From the NCBI GenBank assembly GCA_947311845.1, contig CAMZMU010000027.1:30891723-30955722 (forward strand): 64,000 nucleotides of DNA. The letters run 5' to 3'. This document shows positions 46,101 through 56,515 of the stretch, one piece after another. The notes under the pieces were generated by a model. It did no database searches. It worked only from the letters and a program-made list of their open reading frames with translations, and was not told the DNA's origin. This DNA is from Poa pratensis. Taxonomy: Eukaryota > Streptophyta > Magnoliopsida > Poales > Poaceae. The position numbers were made by a program, and so were the translations under genes. The first letter of the stretch is position 1. Each line of letters starts with the position of its first letter.

Positions 46101-49075
46101 CTATTCGAAAACTGACTCTGCAGTCCCCTGAATTTGCTTTTCAATAAAAACTTCCGGGGTCACCACTTGAATAGTGTCAACATCTTCATTATAAGAATCT
46201 CCAGAAATATAATGTTTGAGTCTTTGTCCATTCACCACTTGTGTAGAGTTGTCTTTAAGTGAAGCAATCTTTATTGCACCTGAACGATATACCTCCACAA
46301 TAACAAAAGGTCCTTCCCATTTTGAGAGTAATTTTCCTGCAAAAAATCTGAGACGAGACCTATACAATAGAACTTTCTCACCAACATTAAACTCTCTTTT
46401 AATAATTCTCCTATCATGCCATTTCTTAACTTTCTCTTTAAAAAGTCTAGCATTTTCATAAGCTTCACTTCTCCATTCATCTAAAGAACTCAAATGAAGC
46501 AACCTCTTTTCACCAGCAAGTTTAAAGTCTCTATTAAGTTCCCTCACTGCCCAATAAGCTTTGTGTTCTAATTCTAGAGGCAAGTGACAAGCTTTACCAT
46601 AAACCATTTTATAAGGAGACATACCCATAGGGTTTTTATAAGCAGTTCTATAAGCCCATAAAGCATCATTCAACTTACTAGCCCAATTCTTTCTAGATTT
46701 ATTAACAGTCTTTTGCAAGATAGATTTAATCTCTCTATTTGATAATTCTACTTGCCCACTAGTTTGGGATGATAAGCTGAAGCAATTCTATGATTAACAC
46801 CATATTTAGCAAGGGTCTTTCTAAAACCACCATGAATAAAATGAGAACCTCCATCAGTCATAAGATATCTAGGCACACCAAACCTAGGAAAAATACATCT
46901 TGAAGCATTTTTAAAGAGGTCTCACCATCAGCACTTTTGTAGGTATAGCTTCTACCCATTTAGTAACATAATCAACAGCAACAAGTATATGAGTATTACC
47001 TTCTGAAGGAGGAAAAGGACCCATAAAGTCGAATCCCCAACAGTCAAATGGTTCAATAACAAGAGAATAATTCATAGGCATTTCATTACGTCTAGAGATA
47101 TTACCAACTCTTTGACATTCATCACAAGATAAAATAAACTTTCTTGCATCTTTAAAGAGGGTAGGCCAATAAAAACCTGATTGTAGAACCTTTTGTGCGG
47201 TTCTATCTCCAGCATGATGTCCTCCATAAGCACTACCATGGCATTTTCTCAATATCTCTTGTTGTTCATGTTCTGGAACACATTCGCATAATGCCATCTA
47301 CTCCTTCTTTATATAAGTGTGGGTCATCCCAAAAATAATGCCTCAAGTCATAAAAGAATTTCCTTCTTTGCTGAGCTGAAAAGGTTGGAGGCAAGTACTT
47401 GGAAACAATAAAGTTAGCATAATCAGCATACCAAGGACTATCTCGCGAACTTACCTTATTGCAGCCAACTGTTCATTTGGAAAACTATCATTAACAGGAA
47501 TAGGATCATAAGCAATGTTTTCCAATCTAGACAAATTATCAGCAACAGGATTTTCAGCACCTTTCCTATCTACAATATGTAAATCAAACTCTTGCAAAAG
47601 AAGCACCCATCTAATAAGCCTAGGCTTAGCATCTTTCTTTTCCATAAGGTACCTAATAGCAGCATGATCAGTATGAATAATGACTTTTGAATCAACAATA
47701 TAAGGTCTAAATTTGTCACAAGCAAATACTACAGCTAGGAACTCTTTTTCAGTAGTTGCATAATTCTTTTGAGCAGAATCAAGAGTCTTACTAGCATAAT
47801 GAATAACATTCAACTTCTTATCTATCGCTGTCCAAGAACAGCACCAACAGCAAAATCACTAGCATCACACATAATTTCAAAAGGTAACGTCCAATCAGGT
47901 GGTTGAACAATAGGAGCAGTAATTAAAGCCTTCTTCAGAGTTTCAAAAGCTTCCTTACAATCATCATCAAAAACAAAAGGTACATCTTTTTGAGAAGATT
48001 AGTAAGAGGCTTTGAAATTTTAGAGAAATCTTTAATAAACCTCCTATAGAAACCAGCATGACCAAGAATACTACGAATACCTTTGACATCTTGGGGCAAG
48101 GCATTTTCTCTATTGCCTCAACTTTAGCTCGATCAACTTCAATGCCTCTTTCAGAGATTTTATGTCCAAGAACAATTCCTTCATTGACCATAAAGTGGCA
48201 TTTCTCCCAATTAAGAACAAGATTAGTTTCTTCACATCTCTGCAAAACTTTATCAAGATTGTGCAAGCAATTATCAAAAGAAGTTCCATAGACAGAGAAA
48301 TCGTCCATGAAGACTTCCACAATTTCCTCACAAAAACCATGAAAAATAGCAGACATGCATCTTTGAAAAGTAGCAGGAGCATTACACAAACCAAAAGGCA
48401 TACGTCTATAAGCATAAGTTCCATAAGGACAAGTAAAAGTGGTTTTCTCTTGATCTTGCTTTCTCACAGCAATTTGAGAAAACCCAGAATAACCATCAAG
48501 GAAACAAAAATGAGTCTTCTTAGACAACCTCTCTAACATTTGATCAATAAAAGGTAAAGGATAATGATCCTTCTTAGTAACTTTGTTAACCTTCCTAAAA
48601 TCAATGCACATTCTATAACCAACTACTACTCTTTGAGGAATAAGTTCATCATTTTCATTAGGCACAACAGTAATTCCTCCTTTCTTAGGAACACAATGCA
48701 CAGGACTTACCCATCTACTATCAGCAATAGGATAAATAATACCAGCTTCAAGAAGTTTCAATACCTCATTTCTTACCACTTCTTTCATCTTGGGTATTAA
48801 ACGACGTTGATGTTCAACAACTGGCTTTGCATCAGGTTCCATATTAATAGTATGTTGACAAATAGCAGGGGAAATCCCTTTCAAATCATCAAGAGTATAG
48901 CCCATAGCTCCACGGTGTTTCTTCAATACTTCCAACAACCTTTCCTCTTCTCTACCTGAAAGTTTAGAACTAATAATAACAGGATATAGTTTCTTATCAT
49001 CAATATAGGCATATTTAATATTATCAGGTAAAGGTTTTAAATCGAAAACAGGATCCTCCTTAGGGGGTGGCGTGG
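46101..49075 (-). pseudogene. RT, RNase H and integrase of element C
   Basis: Minus strand. RT (49075 down to about 48080): GYRMCIDFRKVNKV, FLDGYSGFSQI, MPFGLCNAPATFQRCM and catalytic VFMDDFSVYG. RNase H (about 47960-47460): [18 protein letters not shown], [30 protein letters not shown]. Integrase (about 47300-46101): HHCC region with [13 protein letters not shown] and [16 protein letters not shown], then the C-terminal [20 protein letters not shown] and VLLYRSRLRF. Frame breaks at about 48090, 47827, 46935 and 46766 are each one base short in a homopolymer. The catalytic residues seen are conserved, so C is much younger than A. The left part of RT is joined at 49075 to element F sequence by a deletion that removed the protease. 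Confidence 0.92.
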
Positions 49076-49519
49076 CACCCATAATGATGTTTTGGACATT
49101 CTTCATTGTGTGTTTTGCCAAGTTATCCTCTTATTGCATCAAGGATGATGACAAATTGTTCTTTGTAATGCCTTGTGTGCAATAATGATCATATGTTTCA
49201 AAATGAGATAGCTATCATTGCCTTCTCACATTTTCATGGAGTTTTTGTGTTCCCACATTTTGATGATGTTTCGAGAAATTGCTTGCACATTGACCTGGCA
49301 TATGCTTTGACTTTCTCATATTTGTGTTGTGCTAATGGTGTATTGAACATGAATGGACATGTCATTGATGATATGCTCCTCTATCTTGCACACACATGGT
49401 TTGCTTGGTCTTTGATGTTTGTAGGCTTGGTGAATTCAAATTCTTCGACAACACATCTGCCTCCTTTGCATGATAATGAAGAGCAAGAGTCGAGGACGAC
49501 TCTTTTTAAAGGGGGGAGA

Positions 49520-50660
49520 TGATGTAGCCCTGGTCACGACCATCACCATGTCAAGACCCTCAACACATCCCATGCCGTCATCGAACTCAAAGGTGAACTC
49601 ATTCCTCTACGAGAACCCATTTCGTGTCCCTTTGGATGGTATACTACTTGAGCATCTACCCTTTTGTTATGCTAGGTTTGATACGACGAGTAGGGACAAC
49701 CGGGAAGATGCCAAGGAAGCCCAAGACTCAAGTTCATCCAAGGTGTACGCATGGAAGAGGAGGAGGAAGTGCCAAGACGATGAGGAAGAAGAAGACAAGA
49801 AGGGAGAAGAATCCCCAGGCGGCGGTACTACCGCCGGAACAGGCGGTACCACCGCCCCTGGGCTCTGGCAGCAAGACCCAGTCAACCCGCGTGAGACCCA
49901 CGCCGGCGGTACCACTACAGCGGTACCAAGTGGTACCGGGGACGTGGGATGGGTGCGCCCACGCCAGCGGTACCACCGCTGGCGCTACCGCCGAAACCGA
50001 ACTTCAGATGCGTCATCCGGTACCTCCCGCGGTAGCGGCGGCGGTACCAACTGGTACCGGGAAGGTGGGAAGCAGCGACGCCTGCCCGCACCAGCGGTAG
50101 CACCGGCTAAGCCAGCGGTACTACCGCCAGTGCGGGGACCTCTCCGCCAGATCTGCTGTGCAACCTTATCTGTTCGTCCTCTTAGTTGCTTGGACTATAA
50201 ATAGCACTCCTTGGACTAGATCTAGGGTTAGACTATGATTTGGGAACTAAAGTAGAGCCTTGCTCCTTCTCAAAGTGTCTCTTTCCTCCTATGGAGATGA
50301 CTCAAGGCCTCCCCATGTGGAGATGAACCAAGGCCTCCCCTTGTGGAGAAGATCCCTGCGTGGATACCAAGGCTCCTCTTGTAGTTTGCTACATGCCAAT
50401 CTTTCATCCTAGGGTGATTCTATTGGGTTGGTTGGATTGACCAATTGGACAAACAATCCTAAGAGTAAGCTGTGCTTGGGAGAGGAGGATTGGGGGCTGC
50501 CCACGGGGATTTGTTACCAATCGAGTCTTGCCGGGTTGCTACTTGCTATTTACCCTTGTGTGTTCGATTTCCCCTCTTTTGTGTCTTCGTTCTTCGCGTG
50601 TTCTTCGTGTTCGTCGTTCCCTCTGCACAAATCCGTGAAAATCGGGACCAACCCGCATCA
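49520..50660 (+). repeat. LTR of element F (upstream copy)
   Basis: 1141 bp, TGATGTAGCC to CCGCATCA, preceded by the purine tract AAAGGGGGGAGA. Has TATAAATAG at 50196-50204 and a GC-rich array of short GGTAC-containing palindromic words (49820-50130). Right flank ACTTT is C's gag. Confidence 0.88.
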
Positions 50661-50987
50661 ACTTTCCTCCCAACGAATAGAACGCCCATTCTTCAGCAGT
50701 TTATACCATTATTCAGCTCTACCAGATAGCGATATAGAGAATAGTTTCTTCTTAACTTCATCCATTGAAATACATGTACACTTGAATAACTTGCATAATT
50801 CATGTAAAAATAGCAAATGATCACCAGGATGGACAGTTCCATCCCCTTCATAGCGATTATTCGTGACACGTTCAACAATTTTCATAGGTATTTTGAATGG
50901 GATTACCTGCACAGGTGGCGCCTCCTCTACTACCTTAGCAGTGGTAGCGGTTTTCCCAAATAGGAATTCAAGAGAAGATCTCTCCAT
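50661..50987 (-). pseudogene. gag start of element C (upstream copy)
   Basis: Minus-strand start MERSSLEFLFGK at 50987; PFKIPMKIVERVTNNRYEGD, HPGDHLLFLHELCKLFK, then a stop at about 50706 followed by WYKLLKNG. It is cut at 50661 by F. An identical-looking copy lies at 55866-56192. Confidence 0.85.
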
Positions 50988-51072
50988 AATAAAATATAGC
51001 AGCAGGCAAAAATAAAAACAGCACGTACAGTAAGAGTTTTCCTTACCAATTCCACTTACCAATAGCGCTTCA

Positions 51073-51310
51073 CTCCCCGGCAACGGCGCCGGAAAATAGT
51101 CTTGATGACCCACAAGTATAGGGGGTGTATCGTAGTACTTTCGATAAATAAGAGTGTCGAACCCAACGAGGAGCAGAAGGTGTTGACAAGCAGTTTTGGT
51201 ATGGAATTCACTGTAAATACTAGCAGACAAGTTTTTAGGGGTTTTTGATATAGCAGATAAATAAAGTACAAGTAAATAAAATGCAGTAATAATAATTGCA
51301 GCGAGTAGCC
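51073..51310 (-). repeat. Primer site and 5' LTR fragment of C (upstream copy)
   Basis: The complement of the tRNA-Asp primer site lies at 51073-51091, with one mismatch (G for A at 51091). The LTR begins TGATGACCCAC at 51103 and stops at 51310, where E's LTR sequence starts. Confidence 0.9.
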
Positions 51311-51462
51311 TGATACGTCTCCAACGTATTCGTAATTTCTGATGTTCCATGCTTATATTATACCAATTGCTACATGTTTTACTTACACTTTATAGCATTT
51401 TTATGCATTTTCGGGGACTAACCTATTAACAAGATGCCACAGTGCCAGTTCCTGTTTTCTGC
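51311..51462 (+). repeat. Partial LTR start of element E (duplicated piece)
   Basis: 152 bp beginning TGATACGTCTCCAACGTAT, the counterpart of 56516-56667. It ends abruptly inside the LTR and is joined to F's leader; this is the tandem-duplication junction. Confidence 0.9.
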
Positions 51463-54400
51463 AAGTGTGTATCGTTAGAGAGCTTGGCACTAGCAAAAGA
51501 GAAGGAATCATCATCAAAAAGCAAAAATCAAAAAAAAAGAGAAAAGGAAAGAATCAAGTGGTGCCAAGTTTCATCTCTTGTAGGTTGCGACAAAGCTAAG
51601 ACCGCCAAAGTGAGTGTGAGTGTTAACTCTTGTGCAAATCCGTTGCCCACAAAAAGCAATTGAGCTAGCGTCCTTCTTGTGTTGGGTGACATTTGAGCAC
51701 GTAGTCTTCGATATGTTGCATATCTTCGAGTGCTCGCCCTTTTGGTCACCCAACCCCATCATTCGCTTTTGTGTGTGTTTCCTTGATACTTTGTGGTTGG
51801 AGTTTCTTTGGTAATTTGATCATTGTGGATTTTCTCTACCTTTGACAATATACTTGTCGCTGGGTTTACTTGTTTCGTTTGCCACTTCATACTTTCCTAT
51901 CCTCATAAGTGTGTGTGTTGGGTGTTAGAACCAGATACTCTCCTCTCAAGCTACATTATTCTTGGGATATAGTTTGTCTTGGTTTTTCCGTACCACATAT
52001 CTCACTTGATCTTGAGAAAATGTTTAGGGGAAGTACAAACGGAAGCTCAAGCTCGGATGATGAAATCCATGGTGGAGTTCGCGATGATCATGACTATTTC
52101 ACACAAACGGAGTTTGTTGGTCTTCGACACCTTCTTCGTGATGGACTAGGACGATACGAGCACCGTATTCACGCTCGAGAGAACAACTTCAACGAACGCA
52201 TGCATGCGCAAGAAGCATCTATGGAGCGGATGACCGAAGCTCTCAACACCCTTGTGCAACAAAGAGCCTCTTCTTCGTCACGCTCAAGTCGTACAAGACA
52301 CACTTCAAGGTCGTCACAAGCAAGGCAAGAGCGTCATGAACCCCGACAAGAACGTCAACATAACCCAAGGCGTGACGCCCATGATCGACCTCCGCCTATC
52401 GTTGAACCACAACATGATCTTCAAGATAAACCAAGGCGAGACGGTCATGAACGACATCGTCATCATGTAGAACACCCACGTTCTCCTCGCTTGAACAATG
52501 CCAACGCGTATCAAGAGCTACATCGCTCAAATGGTGGACGCCATGAACGCACTCCTTCGCCACCACCTCACCCTAGAGACCGTCGAGCCACTTGGACTCC
52601 CATATGGCATGAGGAAGAATGCATATGCGACAATTGCCAAGGCCAAGACCATGGTCCACGAGAATGTCCCAATCTCTCGTGTCCAATATGCGATGGCAAT
52701 GGTCACATGATGTGGGAGTGCCCAAATGGAGATGAGGGCGACAAGAAGATGGTCGAGAATGGGATTCTCCCTTTGACCACGGAGGCGAGCATGAGCAATT
52801 CTATCACATTGGTGGATGTGTTCATTGAAGATGCGCCACTTATGGCATGCACCTTTGGAGGCGATGAGGTCGAGAAGGTTGAGCATGGGAGTTTCCCTTC
52901 AACCTTGGAGGCGTGTGGAGATGAGGACACCGAGCCTACCCTCATGTGCTTCAATGATGAGATACCACCAATCCCATGTGAGAATGAGAGCCACTTAGCC
53001 CACTTGAGCGAGAGCGAGAGTGAGTTGAGTGCCTCCACCATATGTGAGTTTGAGTGTTTCTATTTTGAGGGAATGAGTGATACACCACGTGAGTTGAGAG
53101 AGGTAGTTGATAGGTCAAGTGAGGCCACTTCCCATTCTAACAACTTACCATCTTCCTCTAGTGTGTTCTCTCATTGTGTACTAGGTTTCATGCATGATGA
53201 TGACGCAACCACATGCCTACATCAAGATGAACGGGTCGGCCACATAGAGGACCCTACATCAACACCTACTTCACATGAGAAGGACAACAAAGGTATGGGT
53301 GTTGATGTGACCATGATCCCGCTAGTGGACATGACGAATTTTTATTGCTCGCATGCTATGGATGATTTCCTTGCCCCATCATATGATACATTTTTATTCC
53401 CATGTGATACTTCCAATGTTGATCATGTGAAATCACCTATTTGTGATGATTTTTCCATAGACATGCCTAGTTATGAGTGTTTCCAATTCTTTCCCGTTGT
53501 CAACTCAAACATGACGAACAATTGCTCTTTTCCAATGTTTGTTGACAACAATGATCACGCTTTCCGCATGCTTTGCAACAAATGCTTGCAATTTTCTCCC
53601 ATTGATGCATGCAACATGTTGAATAATTTCTCTTTCACATGTGTTGTTTGCAACAATGATAACATTCTTGATAATGAGATGGCCCCCATAGCTTTCTCAC
53701 CTTGTGGAGACTTTTCATTATCTTTGATGGACCTTGTTCCATCCTTCAATTTGCATAGTAACCATCCACATATGTCATATTTTCCATTTGATTTTGGTGT
53801 GGTTGGTGTTGTGCAAATGAAGAGACGCGTCATGATGGATGATGTGTTCATATACCGTGCACATCATTTCTTCATATGGTGTCTTGTGTGTGCCGGTAAG
53901 CGCATAATAATGTCAACCGCCATTGAGCATGAGTTGACAAGGCGAGCTCTTGAGAGCATACACTTGAGTCGTGGATCGAACCCGGCTCTAATACCTTTCC
54001 CATGTTTTGCATCAAACAAGTTGACCAATTTATCTTCCATTTGGTTTGTTTGCAAACATGTTTGTGATGTTGGTTTCTCCTATGGCAAGACAAATTTTCC
54101 CATCTTTCATATGAATGATTTATGCGTTGCCACAAATATGATGAACAATTGTTCTTTTACTTGGCTTGTGTGCAACCATAATGACATTTTGAGCATGTCT
54201 TGTCATGAGTTCATTGGTTTCTACCAATTTGGTGTTGCAACAAATATGTTGAAAACTTGCTCTTTCATGTGCTTTGTTTGCACCCATAATGATGTTTTGG
54301 ACATTCTTCATTGTGTGTTTTTGCCAAGTTATCCTCTTATTGCATCAAGGATGATGACAAATTGTTCTTTGCAATGCCTTGTGTGCAATAATGATCATAT

Positions 54401-54724
54401 GTTTCAAAATGAGATAGCTATCATTGCCTTCTCACATTTTCATGGAGTTTTTGTGTTCCCACATTTTGATGATATTTCGAGAAATTGCTTGCACATTGAC
54501 CTGGCATATGCTTTGACTTTCTCATATTTGTGTTGTGCTAATGGTGTATTGAACATGAATGGACATGTCATTGATGATATGCTCCTCTATCTTGCACACA
54601 CATGGTTTGCTTGGTCTTTGATGTTTGTAGGCTTGGTGAATTCAAATTCTTCGACAACACATCTGCCTCCTTTGCATGATAATGAAGAGCAAGAGTCGAG
54701 GACGACTCTTTTTAAAGGGGGAGA
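51463..54724 (+). mobile_element. Element F interior: leader and gag-derived ORF
   Basis: An A-rich leader (51463-52019) is followed by the long ORF at 52020-55409. F's 5' LTR and primer site are not present. The interior ends with AAAGGGGGAGA and runs into the LTR at 54725. No protease, RT or integrase was found, so F is non-autonomous or truncated. Confidence 0.85.
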
Positions 54725-55409
54725 TGATGTAGCCCTGGTCACGACCATCACCATGTCAAGACCCTCAACACATCCCATGCCGTCATCGAACTCAAAGGTG
54801 AACTCATTCCTCTACGAGAACCCATTTCGTGTCCCTTTGGATGGTATACTACTTGAGCATCTACCCTTTTGTTATGCTAGGTTTGATACGACGAGTAGGG
54901 ACAACCGGGAAGATGCCAAGGAAGCCCAAGACTCAAGTTCATCCAAGGTGTACGCATGGAAGAGGAGGAGGAAGCGCCAAGACGATGAGGAAGAAGAAGA
55001 CAAGAAGGGAGAAGAATCCCCAGGCGGCGGTACTACCGCCGGAACAGGCGGTACCACCGCCCCTGGGCTCTGGCAGCAAGACCCAGTCAACCCGCGTGAG
55101 ACCCACGCCGGCGGTACCACTGCAGCGGTACCAAGTGGTACCGGGGATGTGGGATGGGTGCGCCCACGCCAGCGGTACCACCGCTGGCGCTACCGCCGAA
55201 ACCGAACTTCGGATGCGTCATCCGGTACCTCCCGCGGTAGCGGCGGCGGTACCAACTGGTACCGGGAAGGTGGGAAGCAGCGACGCCTGCCCGCACCAGC
55301 GGTAGCACCGGCTAAGCCAGCGGTACTACCGCCAGTGCGGGAACCTCTCCGCCAGATCTGCTGTGCAACCTTATCTGTTCGTCCTCCTAGTTGCTTGGAC
55401 TATAAATAG
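52020..55409 (+). CDS. Element F gag-derived ORF with two zinc knuckles and Cys-rich repeats
   Basis: The frame is open from 51909; the likely start is MFRGSTNGSSSSDDE at 52020, about 1129 residues. N-terminal part: acidic/Ser start, a helical segment, then an Arg/His/Pro-rich stretch. Two CCHC zinc knuckles (about 52627-52730), CDNCQGQDHGPREC and CPICDGNGHMMWEC, each C-x2-C-x4-H-x4-C, mark it as gag/nucleocapsid-derived. Then comes an acidic region and repeats of about 35 residues with a core like MxNNCSFxxxVCNND at 53511, 53616, 54141, 54246 and 54354. The last ~228 residues (from 54725) are translated LTR and are probably incidental: the stop codon is the TAG of the LTR's TATAAATAG. No catalytic motif. 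An open frame of this size in a dead neighbourhood is notable. Not a host gene in my judgement. Confidence 0.75.
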   Translation: MFRGSTNGSSSSDDEIHGGVRDDHDYFTQTEFVGLRHLLRDGLGRYEHRIHARENNFNERMHAQEASMERMTEALNTLVQQRASSSSRSSRTRHTSRSSQARQERHEPRQERQHNPRRDAHDRPPPIVEPQHDLQDKPRRDGHERHRHHVEHPRSPRLNNANAYQELHRSNGGRHERTPSPPPHPRDRRATWTPIWHEEECICDNCQGQDHGPRECPNLSCPICDGNGHMMWECPNGDEGDKKMVENGILPLTTEASMSNSITLVDVFIEDAPLMACTFGGDEVEKVEHGSFPSTLEACGDEDTEPTLMCFNDEIPPIPCENESHLAHLSESESELSASTICEFECFYFEGMSDTPRELREVVDRSSEATSHSNNLPSSSSVFSHCVLGFMHDDDATTCLHQDERVGHIEDPTSTPTSHEKDNKGMGVDVTMIPLVDMTNFYCSHAMDDFLAPSYDTFLFPCDTSNVDHVKSPICDDFSIDMPSYECFQFFPVVNSNMTNNCSFPMFVDNNDHAFRMLCNKCLQFSPIDACNMLNNFSFTCVVCNNDNILDNEMAPIAFSPCGDFSLSLMDLVPSFNLHSNHPHMSYFPFDFGVVGVVQMKRRVMMDDVFIYRAHHFFIWCLVCAGKRIIMSTAIEHELTRRALESIHLSRGSNPALIPFPCFASNKLTNLSSIWFVCKHVCDVGFSYGKTNFPIFHMNDLCVATNMMNNCSFTWLVCNHNDILSMSCHEFIGFYQFGVATNMLKTCSFMCFVCTHNDVLDILHCVFLPSYPLIASRMMTNCSLQCLVCNNDHMFQNEIAIIAFSHFHGVFVFPHFDDISRNCLHIDLAYALTFSYLCCANGVLNMNGHVIDDMLLYLAHTWFAWSLMFVGLVNSNSSTTHLPPLHDNEEQESRTTLFKGGDDVALVTTITMSRPSTHPMPSSNSKVNSFLYENPFRVPLDGILLEHLPFCYARFDTTSRDNREDAKEAQDSSSSKVYAWKRRRKRQDDEEEEDKKGEESPGGGTTAGTGGTTAPGLWQQDPVNPRETHAGGTTAAVPSGTGDVGWVRPRQRYHRWRYRRNRTSDASSGTSRGSGGGTNWYREGGKQRRLPAPAVAPAKPAVLPPVREPLRQICCATLSVRPPSCLDYK

Positions 55410-55865
55410 CACTCCTTGGACTAGATCTAGGGTTAGACTATGATTTGGGAACTAAAGTAGAGCCTTGCTCCTTCTCAAAGTGTCTCTTTCCTCCTATGGA
55501 GATGACTCAAGGCCTCCCCATGTGGAGATGAACCAAGGCCTCCCCTTGTGGAGAAGATCCCTGCGTGGATACCAAGGCTCCTCTTGTAGTTTGCTACTTG
55601 CCAATCTTTCATCCTAGGGTGATTCTATTGGGTTGGTTGGATTGACCAATTGGACAAATAATCCTAAGAGTAAGGTGTGCTTGGGAGAGGAGGATTGGGG
55701 GCTGCCCACGGGGATTTGTTACCAATCGAGTCTTGCCGGGTTGCTACTTGCTATTTACCCTTGTGTGTTCGATTTCCCCTCTTTTGTGTCTTCGTTCTTC
55801 GCGTGTTCTTCGTGTTCGTCATTCCCTCCGCACAAATCCGTGAAAATCGGGACCAACCCGCATCA
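54725..55865 (+). repeat. LTR of element F (downstream copy)
   Basis: 1141 bp, TGATGTAGCC to CCGCATCA, with TATAAATAG at 55401-55409. Its right flank at 55866 (ACTTT) is C's gag, showing that F inserted in C's gag. Confidence 0.88.
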
Positions 55866-56192
55866 ACTTTCCTCCCAACGAATAGAACGCCCATTCTTCA
55901 GCAGTTTATACCATTATTCAGCTCTACCAGATAGCGATATAGAGAATAGTTTCTTCTTAACTTCATCCATTGAAATACATGTACACTTGAATAACTTGCA
56001 TAATTCATGTAAAAATAGCAAATGATCACCAGGATGGACAGTTCCATCCCCTTCATAGCGATTATTCGTGACACGTTCAACAATTTTCATAGGTATTTTG
56101 AATGGGATTACCTGCACAGGTGGCGCCTCCTCTACTACCTTAGCAGTGGTAGCGGTTTTCCCAAATAGGAATTCAAGAGAAGATCTCTCCAT
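55866..56192 (-). pseudogene. gag start of element C (original copy)
   Basis: Same content as 50661-50987, minus strand, starting at 56192. It includes the in-frame stop before WYKLLKNG, so this lesion predates the duplication. Confidence 0.85.
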
Positions 56193-56277
56193 AATAAAAT
56201 ATAGCAGCAGGCAAAAATAAAAACAACACGTACAGTAAGAGTTTTCCTTACCAATTCCACTTACCAATAGCGCTTCA

Positions 56278-56515
56278 CTCCCCGGCAACGGCGCCAGAAA
56301 ATAGTCTTGATGACCCACAAGTATAGGGGGTGTATCGTAGTACTTTCGATAAATAAGAGTGTCGAACCCAACGAGGAGCAGAAGGTGTTGACAAGTAGTT
56401 TTGGTATGGAATTCACTGTAAATACTAGCAGACAAGTTTTTAGGGGTTTTTGATATAGCAGATAAATAAAGTACAAGTAAATAAAATGCAGTAATAATAA
56501 TTGCAGCGAGTGGCC
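56278..56515 (-). repeat. Primer site and 5' LTR part of C (original copy)
   Basis: The perfect complement of the tRNA-Asp primer site is at 56278-56296. The LTR starts TGATGACCCAC at 56308 and is cut at 56515 by element E. The last bases TGGCC (56511-56515) are the likely left target site of E; the LTR would continue CAATCC as in 37495. Confidence 0.9.

Larger units (their letters stand above)
49075..51462. repeat. Upstream copy of a 2388-bp duplicated block
   Basis: Contains the end of F's ORF and F's LTR, then C's gag start, primer site and partial LTR, then 152 bp of E's LTR start. It recurs at 54280-56667 with an offset of 5205 bp and few differences (for example one T fewer near 49110 and one G more near 49511). 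Left junction: C's RT meets F at shared GCACCC. Right junction (51462/51463): E's LTR meets F's leader. Confidence 0.93.
37287..56515 (-). mobile_element. Element C: minus-strand Athila-lineage gypsy element
   Basis: From right to left: 5' LTR part (56308-56515), primer site, gag start, [deletion and element F], RT, RNase H, integrase, a promoter-like insert, last ORF, non-coding region with solo LTR D inside, polypurine tract, 3' LTR 37287-38794. Its 5' LTR is cut by element E, so C continues beyond the window. A duplicate of its 5' end lies at 50661-51310. Protease and most of gag are gone. The pol breaks are nearly all single-base losses in homopolymers. Confidence 0.88.

Noticed and set aside
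49075..49121. Minus-strand start MAKHTMKNVQNIIMG for the C pol ORF
   Set aside because: These codons are antisense F sequence joined to RT by the deletion; not a genuine N-terminus.
51909..55409. Host gene for a 1166-residue protein
   Set aside because: Zinc knuckles of gag type, polypurine tract and LTR directly behind, and the frame runs into the LTR.
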